From positions 1 through 64,000 of the forward strand of contig CAZKFT010000002.1 in NCBI GenBank assembly GCA_964552205.1: 64,000 nucleotides of DNA. Reading direction: 5' to 3'. Made by a program: the position numbers and the translations under genes. The notes under the pieces were generated by a model. That model was not told where the DNA came from. It did no database searches and saw only the letters and a program-made list of their open reading frames with translations. Below are positions 1 through 8,481 of this stretch, one piece after another. The number at the start of each line of letters is the position of its first letter. Within the stretch, counting starts at the first letter, position 1. This DNA is from JAIVGZ01 sp964552205. Lineage in GTDB: Bacteria; Pseudomonadota; Gammaproteobacteria; Natronospirales; JAIVGZ01.

Positions 1-257
1 GTTGGTCGAGGTGTTGGCGTAGGCGTAGATGCAGGCGTAGATGCAGGCGTAGATGTAGGCCTTGAGTCGGGCGCCGGCGCCTCCACCGGCGTGGTGTCGG
101 TGGGCGGTAATGGGTCCGGCAATGCGAGTGGCACACCAGTGCTACGCGGGGTCTCACCCTGCTCCACCGGGCCATCTAGCACCATCGGAACGAATATCAC
201 CGCGAGCGCGATGAGCACCGCGGTCCCAACAAGCCGCTGTTTGAGTGTCGGATCCAC
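1..257 (-). CDS. DedD-like SPOR-domain protein, N-terminal part (runs off the window)
   Basis: Only the first 85 codons are present, read leftward off the window edge from a GTG at 257. They encode a short basic stretch (MDPTLKQRLVG), one membrane helix at about residues 9-25, then a Pro/Thr/Ser/Ala linker. This is the layout of DedD-like SPOR proteins, inner-membrane proteins whose C-terminal SPOR domain binds septal peptidoglycan. The SPOR domain would lie outside the window and is not seen. The family usually sits beside folC and accD, as here. No Shine-Dalgarno is present; a TATATT box ends 6 nt before the GTG, which supports this start. Confidence 0.75.
   Translation of the reverse strand, partial: MDPTLKQRLVGTAVLIALAVIFVPMVLDGPVEQGETPRSTGVPLALPDPLPPTDTTPVEAPAPDSRPTSTPASTPASTPTPTPRP
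22..57. repeat. Three 12-bp tandem units in the DedD-like linker
   Basis: Units of GGCGTAGATGCA sit at 22-33 and 34-45, with a one-base variant at 46-57. Read on the minus strand they encode repeated Ser/Thr/Pro/Ala tetrads in the flexible linker after the membrane helix. A repeat of this kind can change length by slippage without breaking the frame. Confidence 0.7.
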
Positions 258-263
258 GTGCTC

Positions 264-299
264 AATATACCACTGGGCAGCAAGCGGCGGCGTTACAAT
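264..299. promoter_or_regulatory. Divergent -10 boxes for dedD-like and folC
   Basis: Only 50 bp separate the two start codons. On the minus strand TATATT (269-264) ends 6 nt before the GTG at 257. On the plus strand TACAAT (294-299) ends 8 nt before the folC ATG at 308. Neither start has a Shine-Dalgarno sequence and neither box has a good -35 hexamer. If these are sigma-70 -10 elements, transcripts would begin at or within about 2 nt of the start codon. Confidence 0.5.
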
Positions 300-307
300 C
301 CCCGATC

Positions 308-1552
308 ATGCGCTTCCACTCGCTCTCCGAATGGCTGGCTTTCCAGGAGCAGCTGCACCCGTCCAGCATCGACATGGGTCTGGCCCGAGTACATGACACC
401 GCCTCGCGCATGGGACTCGCCAAAGCTCCCTGCCCCGTGTTCACTGTTGCAGGCACCAACGGCAAAGGGTCGACCGCGAGCTTCATCGCCGCGATGCTCC
501 AAGCTGGCGGTCATCGTGTGGGCCTCTATACCTCGCCACATCTGGTGCACTACAACGAGCGGGTGATGGTGGATGGTGTCGCTGCCAGCGATGAAGCGCT
601 CTGTGACGCCTTCGAAGCGGTGGACCAAGCGCGTGCGGACACCCGCCTCACGTATTTTGAGTTCGGCACGCTGGCGGCGATGCAGCATTTCCGCGCGCAA
701 CAGTGCGAGGTGGTGGTCCTTGAGGTCGGCATGGGTGGCCGACTGGACGCCACCAATGCCTGGGATGCCGAGGTCGCGGTGGTGGTATCCGTGGGGCTGG
801 ACCACATGGACTGGCTGGGACCGGACCGCGAGGCCATCGGCTTCGAAAAGGCGGGTGTGTATCGGGCGGGACGACCGGCCATCTGCGCAGACCCCCACCC
901 GCCGGCCACCTTGGTCAGTCATGCACATACCATCAACGCCCATCTTGTGCGGGTCGGAGAGCACTACGGATACGAAGTACACGCGGACGGGACTTGGCAC
1001 TTTCGCGGGCTCACCCGTGACTACGGGCCGCTGCCTGCCCCGGCGTTGCCGGGTTTGGTGCAGTACGGCAATGCGGCGGCGGCCGTGGCGGCGCTGGATG
1101 CCTCGCAGGGCTTGCGGTGGGATCCACGGGGGTTGTGTGAGGTGCGCCTGCCGGGACGTCTGCAGACCTTGCAAGTCCGTCCGCAGGTCATTCTTGATGT
1201 CACCCACAACGCTGAAGGCGCACGCACATTGGCGCGGCAACTGGCGCAGGACCCGGTGGACGGCCGAACCATCGCGCTGTGCGGGATGATGGCTGACAAG
1301 CCGGTGGCGGCGACGCTGATGGCCTTGGATGCCGAAGTAGACCATTGGGTGTTCGCGTCTTTGCCAGGACCGCGCGGCGCTACCGCCGAAGTCTTGCTGG
1401 CGCATGCCAACGAGGCATCGGTGCATGGCACGGTGGAGACTTGCGACAGTGTGGATGCGGCCTATGAGCGGGCGCTGGCGCTGGCGGGCGTGGATGACCG
1501 CGTCGTCGTGTTCGGGTCGTTCGTGACCGTCGGTGCGGTGTTATCGCGTTAA
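308..1552 (+). CDS. folC: Bifunctional folylpolyglutamate synthase / dihydrofolate synthase
   Basis: FolC adds glutamate to dihydropteroate, making dihydrofolate, and then extends the polyglutamate tail of folates, using ATP in the cytoplasm. The 414-residue length is normal for the family. The Mur-ligase-type P-loop GTNGKGS lies at residues 49-55, followed by a typical TSPHL segment. The ATG at 308 is preferred to an in-frame ATG at 245, because the upstream codons have no family resemblance and would overlap the divergent gene start. folC lies opposite to accD and the DedD-like gene, whereas all three normally run in one direction. Its stop is followed within 3 bp by a REP element. Confidence 0.95.
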   Translation: MRFHSLSEWLAFQEQLHPSSIDMGLARVHDTASRMGLAKAPCPVFTVAGTNGKGSTASFIAAMLQAGGHRVGLYTSPHLVHYNERVMVDGVAASDEALCDAFEAVDQARADTRLTYFEFGTLAAMQHFRAQQCEVVVLEVGMGGRLDATNAWDAEVAVVVSVGLDHMDWLGPDREAIGFEKAGVYRAGRPAICADPHPPATLVSHAHTINAHLVRVGEHYGYEVHADGTWHFRGLTRDYGPLPAPALPGLVQYGNAAAAVAALDASQGLRWDPRGLCEVRLPGRLQTLQVRPQVILDVTHNAEGARTLARQLAQDPVDGRTIALCGMMADKPVAATLMALDAEVDHWVFASLPGPRGATAEVLLAHANEASVHGTVETCDSVDAAYERALALAGVDDRVVVFGSFVTVGAVLSR

Positions 1553-1554
1553 AC

Positions 1555-1582
1555 CATTCGCGGTGCGAAGCACCGCTCCTAC
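1555..1582 (-). repeat. Single REP arm between folC and accD
   Basis: Read on the minus strand this is a 28-bp GTAG-headed palindromic element beginning GTAGGAGCGGTGCTTCGCAC. It fills the gap between the convergent folC and accD. The TAG of its GTAG head (1581-1579) is the in-frame stop codon of accD. The hairpin may also act as a bidirectional transcription terminator. Confidence 0.9.
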
Positions 1583-2436
1583 TTATTTGTCAGCGTCGAC
1601 AGGAGCGAGGCGATGGTGTCGCGCAGGTCGCGGCGATCCACGATCATGTCGACAGCGCCGTGGTCCAACAGGAACTCGCTGCGCTGGAATCCTTCAGGCA
1701 GGGTCTGACGCACGGTCTGCTCGATGACGCGCGGACCGGCGAAGCCGATCAGGGCCTTGGGTTCGGCGATGATGACATCCCCAAGCATGGCGAATGAGGC
1801 CGACACACCGCCCATAGTCGGGTCAGTGAGTACGGAAATGAACGGTACGCCGTTGTCCGCCATGCGCTTCAGTGCTGCGGAGGTTTTTGCCATCTGCATC
1901 AGCGAAAACAGCGCCTCCTGCATGCGTGCGCCACCGCTGGCGGCGAAACACACCATCGGAATCCGTTTCTCGAAGGCGACATCGGCAGCGCGCACGAAGC
2001 GTTCACCAACAACCGCGCCCATGGACCCGCCCATGAAGTCGAACTCGAAAGCACACACGACGATGGGCACCTCCTTGAGCTTGCCCTCCATCGCGACTAG
2101 CGCATCTTTCTCACCAGTGGCCTTCTGCGCTTGCGTGATGCGGTCGCGGTATTTCTTTGAGTCCTTGAACTTGAGTGCATCGACTGGTGCGACCTCCGCC
2201 CCGATTTCCTCGCCGGTTTTCTCGTCAAGGAACTGCGCGAGTCGGGTACGCGCGTTGATGCGCATGTGATGACTACATTTCGGGCAGACATCCAGACTGC
2301 GCTCCACTTCCGCGCGGTACAGCATGGCACCGCAGGACGGGCATTTAATCCACAGACCCTCGGGGACCTGTTGCTTACGCGCGCTGGTCGACTCGGTCTG
2401 GATGCGCGACGGAATGAGCTTCTGAAACCAGTTCAT
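1579..2436 (-). CDS. accD: Acetyl-CoA carboxylase carboxyltransferase subunit beta
   Basis: AccD pairs with AccA to form the carboxyltransferase that moves CO2 from carboxybiotin to acetyl-CoA, giving malonyl-CoA for fatty acid synthesis. It has 285 residues, the usual size. The N-terminal zinc ribbon is visible as C32-x2-C35 and C51-x2-C54, followed by the crotonase-fold domain with GGSMGAVVGE and FAASGGARMQE motifs. The ATG at 2436 overlaps the truA stop as ATGA, so the two are translationally coupled. The stop codon TAG comes from the GTAG head of an adjacent REP element. A trpF gene, often found between truA and accD, is absent. Confidence 0.97.
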   Translation of the reverse strand: MNWFQKLIPSRIQTESTSARKQQVPEGLWIKCPSCGAMLYRAEVERSLDVCPKCSHHMRINARTRLAQFLDEKTGEEIGAEVAPVDALKFKDSKKYRDRITQAQKATGEKDALVAMEGKLKEVPIVVCAFEFDFMGGSMGAVVGERFVRAADVAFEKRIPMVCFAASGGARMQEALFSLMQMAKTSAALKRMADNGVPFISVLTDPTMGGVSASFAMLGDVIIAEPKALIGFAGPRVIEQTVRQTLPEGFQRSEFLLDHGAVDMIVDRRDLRDTIASLLSTLTNK

Positions 2437-3194
2437 GGCGCAATGATACCGTACTGCTCGGGGTAGCTGACGCCGACCAGGTATAGGCCAGCGGGTGAAG
2501 CGGTGGCAGCGGCGGCGCTCCGGTCCCGGCCGTCCAGCACCGCCCGCAGCCAGTCCGGTTCGCGCTCGCCCACGCCAATCAGGTTCAGTGAGCCGACCAG
2601 GTTCCGGACCATGTGGTGCAGGAAGGCATTGGCTTCGAGATCAAAGGTGACGACATCCCCCGCCCTGCTGACATCAAGCCGCGTCAGCGTGCGTACCGGC
2701 GTCTTGGCCTGGCAGGCCTGCGCCCTGAAAGCCGTGAAGTCGTGTTCGCCGAGCAGCGTCTGTGCGGCAGCGTGCATGCGCTCGACATCCAGTGGCCTGT
2801 GCACCCACGCCATGCGGTCATGGTCCACGCCGGGTCGGGTCGCCCGATTGAGCAGTAGGTAACGATAGCGTCTGGCGGTGGCACGAAAACGCGCATGGAA
2901 ATCCTCGTCCACCACCTTGGCCCAACGCGCTGAGACCGTGCGCGGCAAGTTGGCATTGGCGCCCATGACCCAGGCCCATTCGGTACGCGGTGCTTCACTG
3001 TCGAAATGAATGACCTGTGCCGTGGCATGCACGCCCGCGTCAGTCCGACCGGCACACACAACTTGTACCGGGTGGTCTGCCACTGAACTGAGCGCGTGCT
3101 CGACGGCCTGCTGCACCGTAGGTTGGTCCGGCTGAATTTGCCAGCCGGCGAAGCCGGCGCCGTTGTACTCGACCACCATCGCAATGCGTGACAT
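2433..3194 (-). CDS. truA: tRNA pseudouridine(38-40) synthase TruA
   Basis: TruA converts uridines 38-40 in the anticodon arm of many tRNAs to pseudouridine. The 253-residue protein contains the catalytic GRTDAGVHA motif with Asp52, and a C-terminal FLHHMVRNLVG segment typical of the family. The start at 3194 is chosen because the protein then begins MSRIAMVVEY, as homologues do; the open frame extends further upstream without similarity. Its start shares one base with the upstream stop (TGATG) and its stop overlaps the accD start (ATGA), so it is embedded in the fimV-to-accD run. Confidence 0.96.
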   Translation of the reverse strand: MSRIAMVVEYNGAGFAGWQIQPDQPTVQQAVEHALSSVADHPVQVVCAGRTDAGVHATAQVIHFDSEAPRTEWAWVMGANANLPRTVSARWAKVVDEDFHARFRATARRYRYLLLNRATRPGVDHDRMAWVHRPLDVERMHAAAQTLLGEHDFTAFRAQACQAKTPVRTLTRLDVSRAGDVVTFDLEANAFLHHMVRNLVGSLNLIGVGEREPDWLRAVLDGRDRSAAAATASPAGLYLVGVSYPEQYGIIAP

Positions 3195-3658
3195 CAGCTG
3201 GACTCGATGCGACGAATGACCGCGGCTGCACGGTCCGCAAGCCGTACTACTGGTGAGCCATTTTTGGGCGCGGGCGTTTCGGCGATGATGCCTTGCACCT
3301 CGGGCACCGCCTCCAGTGTCATGCTGAGACGCCGCGCGAATTGCGCCGGAAGGAAGTGTGAGAGCCCCTCTGTCAGCTGCGCCGGGCTCATGCCGTGCAG
3401 AGCGATCTGAACCGCACCGACCGCGCACACCAGAAGTGCTGCCCGACTCAGCGCCTCGATGACCTGCATATCAATGACGAGGTAGAGGGTCAGCACGGCC
3501 AGCAACAACCAACGTACCCGGTGCAAGCCGGGCAGGACGCGCACGCGCAGAAGGGGGACCAGGAAAACCAACGGCAACGCGATGAGCAGCCATTGCGGAA
3601 GGAATGGCAGAGCCACCACCACGAGGAGGAGGAGCGCGATTCTGACTGCCGGTTGCAT
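3194..3658 (-). CDS. Small membrane protein, possibly CbiQ/EcfT-like
   Basis: This 154-residue protein begins MQPAVRIALLLLVVVALPF and has about four hydrophobic segments in its first 90 residues. A C-terminal part reads SPAQLTEGLSHFLPAQFARR and leads into a charged tail. That half resembles the coupling region of energy-coupling-factor T components (CbiQ family), where a helix after the membrane segments contacts ATPases. It is shorter than typical EcfT proteins and no partner ATPase or S component is nearby. It lies 7 bp after fimV and its stop overlaps the truA start. The function is unknown and the CbiQ link is an inference from pattern only. Confidence 0.6.
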   Translation of the reverse strand: MQPAVRIALLLLVVVALPFLPQWLLIALPLVFLVPLLRVRVLPGLHRVRWLLLAVLTLYLVIDMQVIEALSRAALLVCAVGAVQIALHGMSPAQLTEGLSHFLPAQFARRLSMTLEAVPEVQGIIAETPAPKNGSPVVRLADRAAAVIRRIESS

Positions 3659-3665
3659 CAACCGA

Positions 3666-6266
3666 TCAGAGCAGGTCGAGAAGTTCTTTCGCTTCCTTCT
3701 TCTGGTTCTCGTCGCCCTCTTCCATGACTTCCTGCAGCAGGCTACGGGCACCATCCGCATCGCCCATGTCTATATAGGCGCGCGCGAGGTCCAGGCGGGA
3801 ATCAGAACCGGTCGATGCTTCCTCTTCAGCACCTGAGGACGCAGAATCGTCATCAAGCATGCCGTCGAAATCCAGGGACAGGTCTCCAAGTTCGTCGACG
3901 CTGTCTCCGGATTCGCTGTCGAGGTCACCACTGACATCGAAGGTGGTTTTCTCGTCGTCGTCCGAGTCTTCGCCCAAGGATGCCAATGCCGTGTCGAGAT
4001 CGATCTCCATGGTGGCATCATCGAAAGAACCTTCGTCCTGGGTGAAGGTGGTTTTCTCGCCGACGTCGTCGGACCCACCGTCTTCCATATCCAGCACCAT
4101 GGCGTCCAGATCAACGACTTCGGTGTCTTCCGTCGGACCCGCGTGCTTGCCAGTCGGTGCGTCCTCGATTTCTTCCAGCGCGTCGAGGTCCAGAATCTCT
4201 GTGCCCTTGTCGGTAGTCGGCGTTGCTTCTTCGCCGCCATCCGTCTCCGGCAACTCGAAGTCGCCGAGATCGAACTCCATGCCGTCGTCGCCGCTGGCGG
4301 GTGCTGCTTCAGCCTCCGGCTCGGTCGCGGCTTCCTCTTCCACTGGCGCATCGAACGCCGAGGTGAAATCGTCTTCCGGTGTCGTGGCGTCGAACATACC
4401 GGTACCACCGTCCATGACTTCGGCTTCACCACCGCTGTCACCATCGCCGCCGCCTGCAAAGTCGAGGTCGAGGTCGGAGCGGGTAGCGCCCATCGTGCTA
4501 GACGAAGCGCTGAAGAGCTCTTCATCGGCAGCCATCTGGCGGCCGAGAATGGCGACATTGCCCCACTCGCCGGCTGCTTCGAGCTTGTCCTTGCCATCAC
4601 GGGCATGCTTCACGAACTCGTCGGCCTTGCCCCATGCGAAGTAGATTTCCAACAACTTCACAAGGTACGGAACACGGTCCGGATGCTGCTTGATCGCGCC
4701 TTCCATCAACTCGGCTGCCTGGTCGTAGAGACCATAGGCGAGGTGGAAGTCCGCTTCTGAAGTCGGGTCACCCTCATCCAACTCCATGATCGCGCTGGCG
4801 GTCATGGGGTCGTCGTCGGCAGGCGCCTCGGGTTCCGTCTCAGGCTCAGGCTCAGGTTCGGGCATTGCGGCCGGTTCGTCATACTGCTCCGGCTCCTGCT
4901 CTTCCTGCGTAGACACCGCGAACTGGGTGGCTTCGTCGTCACCCATCTGGGTGGCGTCGTCATCCGCCTCGGGTTCTTCCAGCGGGGCCATGGCGTCATG
5001 GGCAGCGCTGGCCTCACGCCGACGACGCAGTGCGAAGAACACGATGGCGCCGATGACCGGCACGCCCAGCAACACAGCAAGGACGAGCGGGTTTGCGATC
5101 ATACCCATCACGCCGTCATCTTCCGGCTCAACAACAGGCGTGGGTGTCGGTGTCGGGCGCTCACGCGGAGCGGCCGGCTCTTCGGCTTCTACGACTGGAC
5201 GGTCACCGATTGCGGCAAGCTCCGAATCGCGGATTTCCAAGCGACGGCGCAGATCAGCGGCTTCGCCCTCGAGTTCGACCAGACGCTCTGCCAGATTCTC
5301 ACGGGCTACGCGCTCGTCTTCGAGTTGCTGGCGTGCCGTTTCAAGCTGACGACGCAGTTCGGAGTCACCTGTAGCGCCGACCTGGCCCGCGGGATCCGTG
5401 CCGGTGCCGGTCGTTTCCGGGGTGAGCAAACGCAACCGCGAATCCGCAGCGGTCGGACCTGATTGGGAGACCCGGAAATCGCCCACTTCACCGGAACGCC
5501 ACGCCTGATTCTGACGGCTGACTTCTGCCATCGCTTCGGCGGCCGAACGACGACCGACTTCAGTGCGGTCGGGGATACGCAGGACGTACCCGGCTTTCAG
5601 GAAATTGATGTTGCCTTCGAAGGCATCTGGGTTGGCATCCAGGATGGCCAGCATCATCTGGCTGTTGCTGACGCCATCCGGGCGCACGCGCTCAGCGATG
5701 CTCCACAAGGTTTCTGCACGCTGTACCGGCCCGTAGGTACCGGAAGCCTGGCTCCAGCGCTCGGTCGGCATGGTGCTGCGCGGCGCGGTGTAGGGCTGGC
5801 TAGTACGCTCTGCAAGGGGTTGCTGGCGGGCTGCCTCAGGGACTCGCACCGGTGTCACGGTGGCTGGCATCAATACTGGCGGATCGAGAAGAACAGTGAA
5901 CTCGCGCAACAGGCGACCACGCGCCCAGCTGGCTTCAACAAGGAAATTCAGGAACGGTTCGCGGACGGGTTCGTTGGTGCTGACTTTGATGACCGGCTGC
6001 CGTTGCGCATTCTCACCCACTTCAAAACGCAGCTGGGTGAGGATGAAGGGGCGATCCAGACCGACACGCGCGAAGGATTCCGGCGCGGCCAGACGGATCT
6101 GCAAGCTATCAAGCTCGCCGGCGCGCACCGCCGTCAGGGCGATTTCCGCCTCCAATGGCTGATTCAACGCCGAGGTCACCCGGATTTCTCCGAGCCCCAA
6201 TGCGTGCCCTGTTACGGGCGTGATTAGCAGCGCCAGTAGCGCAAGTAATGCGATTTTTCGCAACAT
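3666..6266 (-). CDS. fimV: FimV/HubP-family pilus and polarity protein
   Basis: FimV is an inner-membrane hub that binds peptidoglycan outside and, through its cytoplasmic tail, supports type IV pilus assembly, twitching and polar protein placement. The predicted product has 866 residues. In order it shows a signal peptide, the FimV N-terminal domain (LGLGEIRVTSALNQPLEAEI), a LysM-like segment (AETLWSIAERVRP ... YVLRIPD), a coiled coil, a membrane helix (LVLAVLLGVPVIGAIVFFAL), a long Asp/Glu-rich tail with TPR-like helices, and the C-terminal FimV domain (SRLDLARAYIDMGDADGARS). The ATG at 6266 has GGAG 8 nt upstream; an in-frame GTG at 6308 is possible but would put 14 odd residues before the signal peptide. 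The asd-fimV-truA order matches Pseudomonas. Confidence 0.93.
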   Translation of the reverse strand: MLRKIALLALLALLITPVTGHALGLGEIRVTSALNQPLEAEIALTAVRAGELDSLQIRLAAPESFARVGLDRPFILTQLRFEVGENAQRQPVIKVSTNEPVREPFLNFLVEASWARGRLLREFTVLLDPPVLMPATVTPVRVPEAARQQPLAERTSQPYTAPRSTMPTERWSQASGTYGPVQRAETLWSIAERVRPDGVSNSQMMLAILDANPDAFEGNINFLKAGYVLRIPDRTEVGRRSAAEAMAEVSRQNQAWRSGEVGDFRVSQSGPTAADSRLRLLTPETTGTGTDPAGQVGATGDSELRRQLETARQQLEDERVARENLAERLVELEGEAADLRRRLEIRDSELAAIGDRPVVEAEEPAAPRERPTPTPTPVVEPEDDGVMGMIANPLVLAVLLGVPVIGAIVFFALRRRREASAAHDAMAPLEEPEADDDATQMGDDEATQFAVSTQEEQEPEQYDEPAAMPEPEPEPETEPEAPADDDPMTASAIMELDEGDPTSEADFHLAYGLYDQAAELMEGAIKQHPDRVPYLVKLLEIYFAWGKADEFVKHARDGKDKLEAAGEWGNVAILGRQMAADEELFSASSSTMGATRSDLDLDFAGGGDGDSGGEAEVMDGGTGMFDATTPEDDFTSAFDAPVEEEAATEPEAEAAPASGDDGMEFDLGDFELPETDGGEEATPTTDKGTEILDLDALEEIEDAPTGKHAGPTEDTEVVDLDAMVLDMEDGGSDDVGEKTTFTQDEGSFDDATMEIDLDTALASLGEDSDDDEKTTFDVSGDLDSESGDSVDELGDLSLDFDGMLDDDSASSGAEEEASTGSDSRLDLARAYIDMGDADGARSLLQEVMEEGDENQKKEAKELLDLL

Positions 6267-6328
6267 TCCGGACTCCGTGACCCAGTCCCGCTTAACATTG
6301 TTCTTCACAATGCTCGGCTAACTATAGC

Positions 6329-7342
6329 TTATAGATGGCTTTTTACCAACGCTTTGGCAATCTGGACAGCATTCAGTGCAGCCCCTTTGCGAACATTATC
6401 AGCCACAACCCAGAAAAGCAGGTGATTTTTGCTGTTGGGGACAGCCCTGACCCGCCCGACGAACACCCCGTCCTGATGGGCCGCATGGGTGACCGGGGTT
6501 GGATACCCCCCAGGGCCTGGGGCATCGACCAGGACCACGCCGGGCGCCCGGGCCAGCAGTTCCCGTGCTTTATCCGGGTCCAGCGGCTGTTCCGTCTCGA
6601 TTTCCACCACCTCTGAGTGGCCGAAAAAGACGGGAATCCGTACGGCGGTGGCGACCACCTGCAGGTCGGGCAAGCCCATGATCTTGCGCGTCTCCACCAT
6701 GATCTTGCGCTCTTCCTTGGTGAACCCATCGGACTCGAACTGATCGATGTGGGGAATGGCGTTGAAGGCAATCTGTACCGGGAACACCGCGGGGTCGCTC
6801 ACCGCCTGCGCGTTCAGGAGATTGACCGTCTGTCCGGCGAGCTCCTCCACTGCTGCGCGGCCGGCACCTGACACTGCTTGGTAGGTGGCGACACTGACAC
6901 GCTTCAAACCAGCGGCATCGTGCAGCGGCTTGAGCGCGACCACCAATTGGATGGTGGAGCAATTCGGGTTGGCGATGATGTTGCGGTTTTTCCAACCCGC
7001 CAGAGCGCCTGCGTTCACTTCCGGAACGATCAGCGGGATGTCGTCATCATTGCGCCATCTCGAGCTGTTGTCGATGACGATGCAACCAGCCGCAGCAGCT
7101 TTTGGTGCGTATTCTCCAGAGACTTCCGCACCCGCGGAGAACAGCGCGATGCGCACCTGCGACCAATCAAATGTCGCCGCGTCCTCCACCTTCACATGCG
7201 TACCGCGGAATTCGAGTCGCTTGCCGGCGGATTCCGCACTTGCGAGCAGGAACAGTTTATCGATGGTCAACTTGGACGCCGCGAGTGTTTCCAGCATCGC
7301 TTCGCCGACCAATCCGGTCGCACCGAGTATCGCTATGTTCAA
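6329..7342 (-). CDS. asd: Aspartate-semialdehyde dehydrogenase
   Basis: Asd reduces aspartyl phosphate to aspartate semialdehyde with NADPH, the branch point for lysine, diaminopimelate, threonine and methionine. The nucleotide-binding GATGLVG lies at residues 7-13 and the catalytic Cys at 128 in NPNCST. The TTG start at 7342 is preferred: it gives a 337-residue protein that begins at the conserved (M)NIAILGATG, has GGAGG 7 nt upstream, and overlaps the stop of the preceding transporter gene as TTGA. Longer upstream starts would add about 30 unmatched residues. Confidence 0.95.
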   Translation of the reverse strand: MNIAILGATGLVGEAMLETLAASKLTIDKLFLLASAESAGKRLEFRGTHVKVEDAATFDWSQVRIALFSAGAEVSGEYAPKAAAAGCIVIDNSSRWRNDDDIPLIVPEVNAGALAGWKNRNIIANPNCSTIQLVVALKPLHDAAGLKRVSVATYQAVSGAGRAAVEELAGQTVNLLNAQAVSDPAVFPVQIAFNAIPHIDQFESDGFTKEERKIMVETRKIMGLPDLQVVATAVRIPVFFGHSEVVEIETEQPLDPDKARELLARAPGVVLVDAPGPGGYPTPVTHAAHQDGVFVGRVRAVPNSKNHLLFWVVADNVRKGAALNAVQIAKALVKSHL

Positions 7343-8481
7343 CCGACCATCCTCCGTCGCATCACCAGTAGCAGCATGAACGCCAGCCCCGATGACACAG
7401 TTGATGCAATGAATATCGCGGCAGGGCTCACACCCTCCCACAGGTAACCCGCTGCCAAGCTGCCCAGCGCGTTACCGGCGCCGAACGTCAGACTGGAGAA
7501 CAATGCCTGTCCCCTGCCCTGCAGCCGGCCCGGGAAGAAGCGGTGCACGAATCCGATGGACACCGCGTGGAAAATACCGAAGCTCGCCAGGTGCAAAATC
7601 TGCGCAAGCGCGAGTGCTGTCATTCTATCAGCAAACAGGACCAGCAGAACCCAGCGCAGCACCGACAAGGCCAGTGCCCAAGCCAGCAAATTGGCGGGGC
7701 TCACGCGCGCCAGCAGACGCGCCATGTAGAGGAACACCACCACCTCGGCCACCACCCCCAGCGCCCACATCTGCCCGATGGTGGCGCGGCTGTACCCGAA
7801 GCCTTCCAGATACAGACTGAAGAAGGAGTAGTACGGGCCGTGCGCGAACTGCGCGAGCAGGCCAATGGCAAACAGCGCAAGGACGACCGGCCGTTTGAGG
7901 ACCTCAATCAGACCCGGTTCGTCTACAGAAGCAGCCGGGTGACCTTTGTCGGGCACCAGTGCGCTGAAGACCACCGCGCCGATCAGAAGCGCAAGCACGA
8001 CGGGCAGCAAAACCTGGGTACCCAAAGCGCCGAGCAAGGGGCCAAGGCCGGCGACCGCGACGATGAAACCTATGGAGCCCCATACGCGGATGGGGCCGTA
8101 ACGGTGCGGGCCAAGATGGTTGAGCGCGGTGGACTCGAACTGGGGCAGCATCGCGCTGAAGAAAAACGCCCAGATGCTGATGACCAAGGTCAGCATGCCG
8201 AAACCGGTGACGAAGAACATCCCTATGAAACTGAGCGCGGCGCAGACCGCGGCAACACGCACCAAGCGCATGCGATGGCCGGAGATGTCCGCGTGCCAGG
8301 CGAGCAGCACGGGCGCGAGAATGCGGGCGCCTATCTTGATGGCGAAGACGATGCCGATCTCGCGCGCGGAATAGCCGAGTTCATCGAGGTACAGCGCCAG
8401 ATACGGAATCAACGCCCCCAGGGCGGCGAAGTAGAAGAAGTACAGCCCGGACAGGCGGATGTAGAGTGCGCGGTCAGCCAT
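7339..8481 (-). CDS. MFS transporter, phenylpropionate-permease (HcaT)-like
   Basis: This 380-residue inner-membrane protein has about twelve hydrophobic segments. It resembles the MFS_1_like/HcaT group, in which the N-terminal half carries RLSGLYFFYFAALGALIPY and a DELGYSAREIGIVFA loop between helices. The substrate cannot be read from the sequence. The ATG at 8481 overlaps the aroC stop by 8 bp and starts directly before the first helix. It sits between aroC and asd, two amino-acid biosynthesis genes, and overlaps asd at its end. This position is consistent with an export role or simply with shared transcription. Confidence 0.85.
   Translation of the reverse strand: MADRALYIRLSGLYFFYFAALGALIPYLALYLDELGYSAREIGIVFAIKIGARILAPVLLAWHADISGHRMRLVRVAAVCAALSFIGMFFVTGFGMLTLVISIWAFFFSAMLPQFESTALNHLGPHRYGPIRVWGSIGFIVAVAGLGPLLGALGTQVLLPVVLALLIGAVVFSALVPDKGHPAASVDEPGLIEVLKRPVVLALFAIGLLAQFAHGPYYSFFSLYLEGFGYSRATIGQMWALGVVAEVVVFLYMARLLARVSPANLLAWALALSVLRWVLLVLFADRMTALALAQILHLASFGIFHAVSIGFVHRFFPGRLQGRGQALFSSLTFGAGNALGSLAAGYLWEGVSPAAIFIASTVSSGLAFMLLLVMRRRMVG

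Noticed and set aside
293..1426. Long minus-strand open frame opposite folC (377 codons)
   Set aside because: It lies wholly antisense to folC, has an Arg/His/Gln-rich composition typical of GC-rich shadow frames and no recognisable domain.
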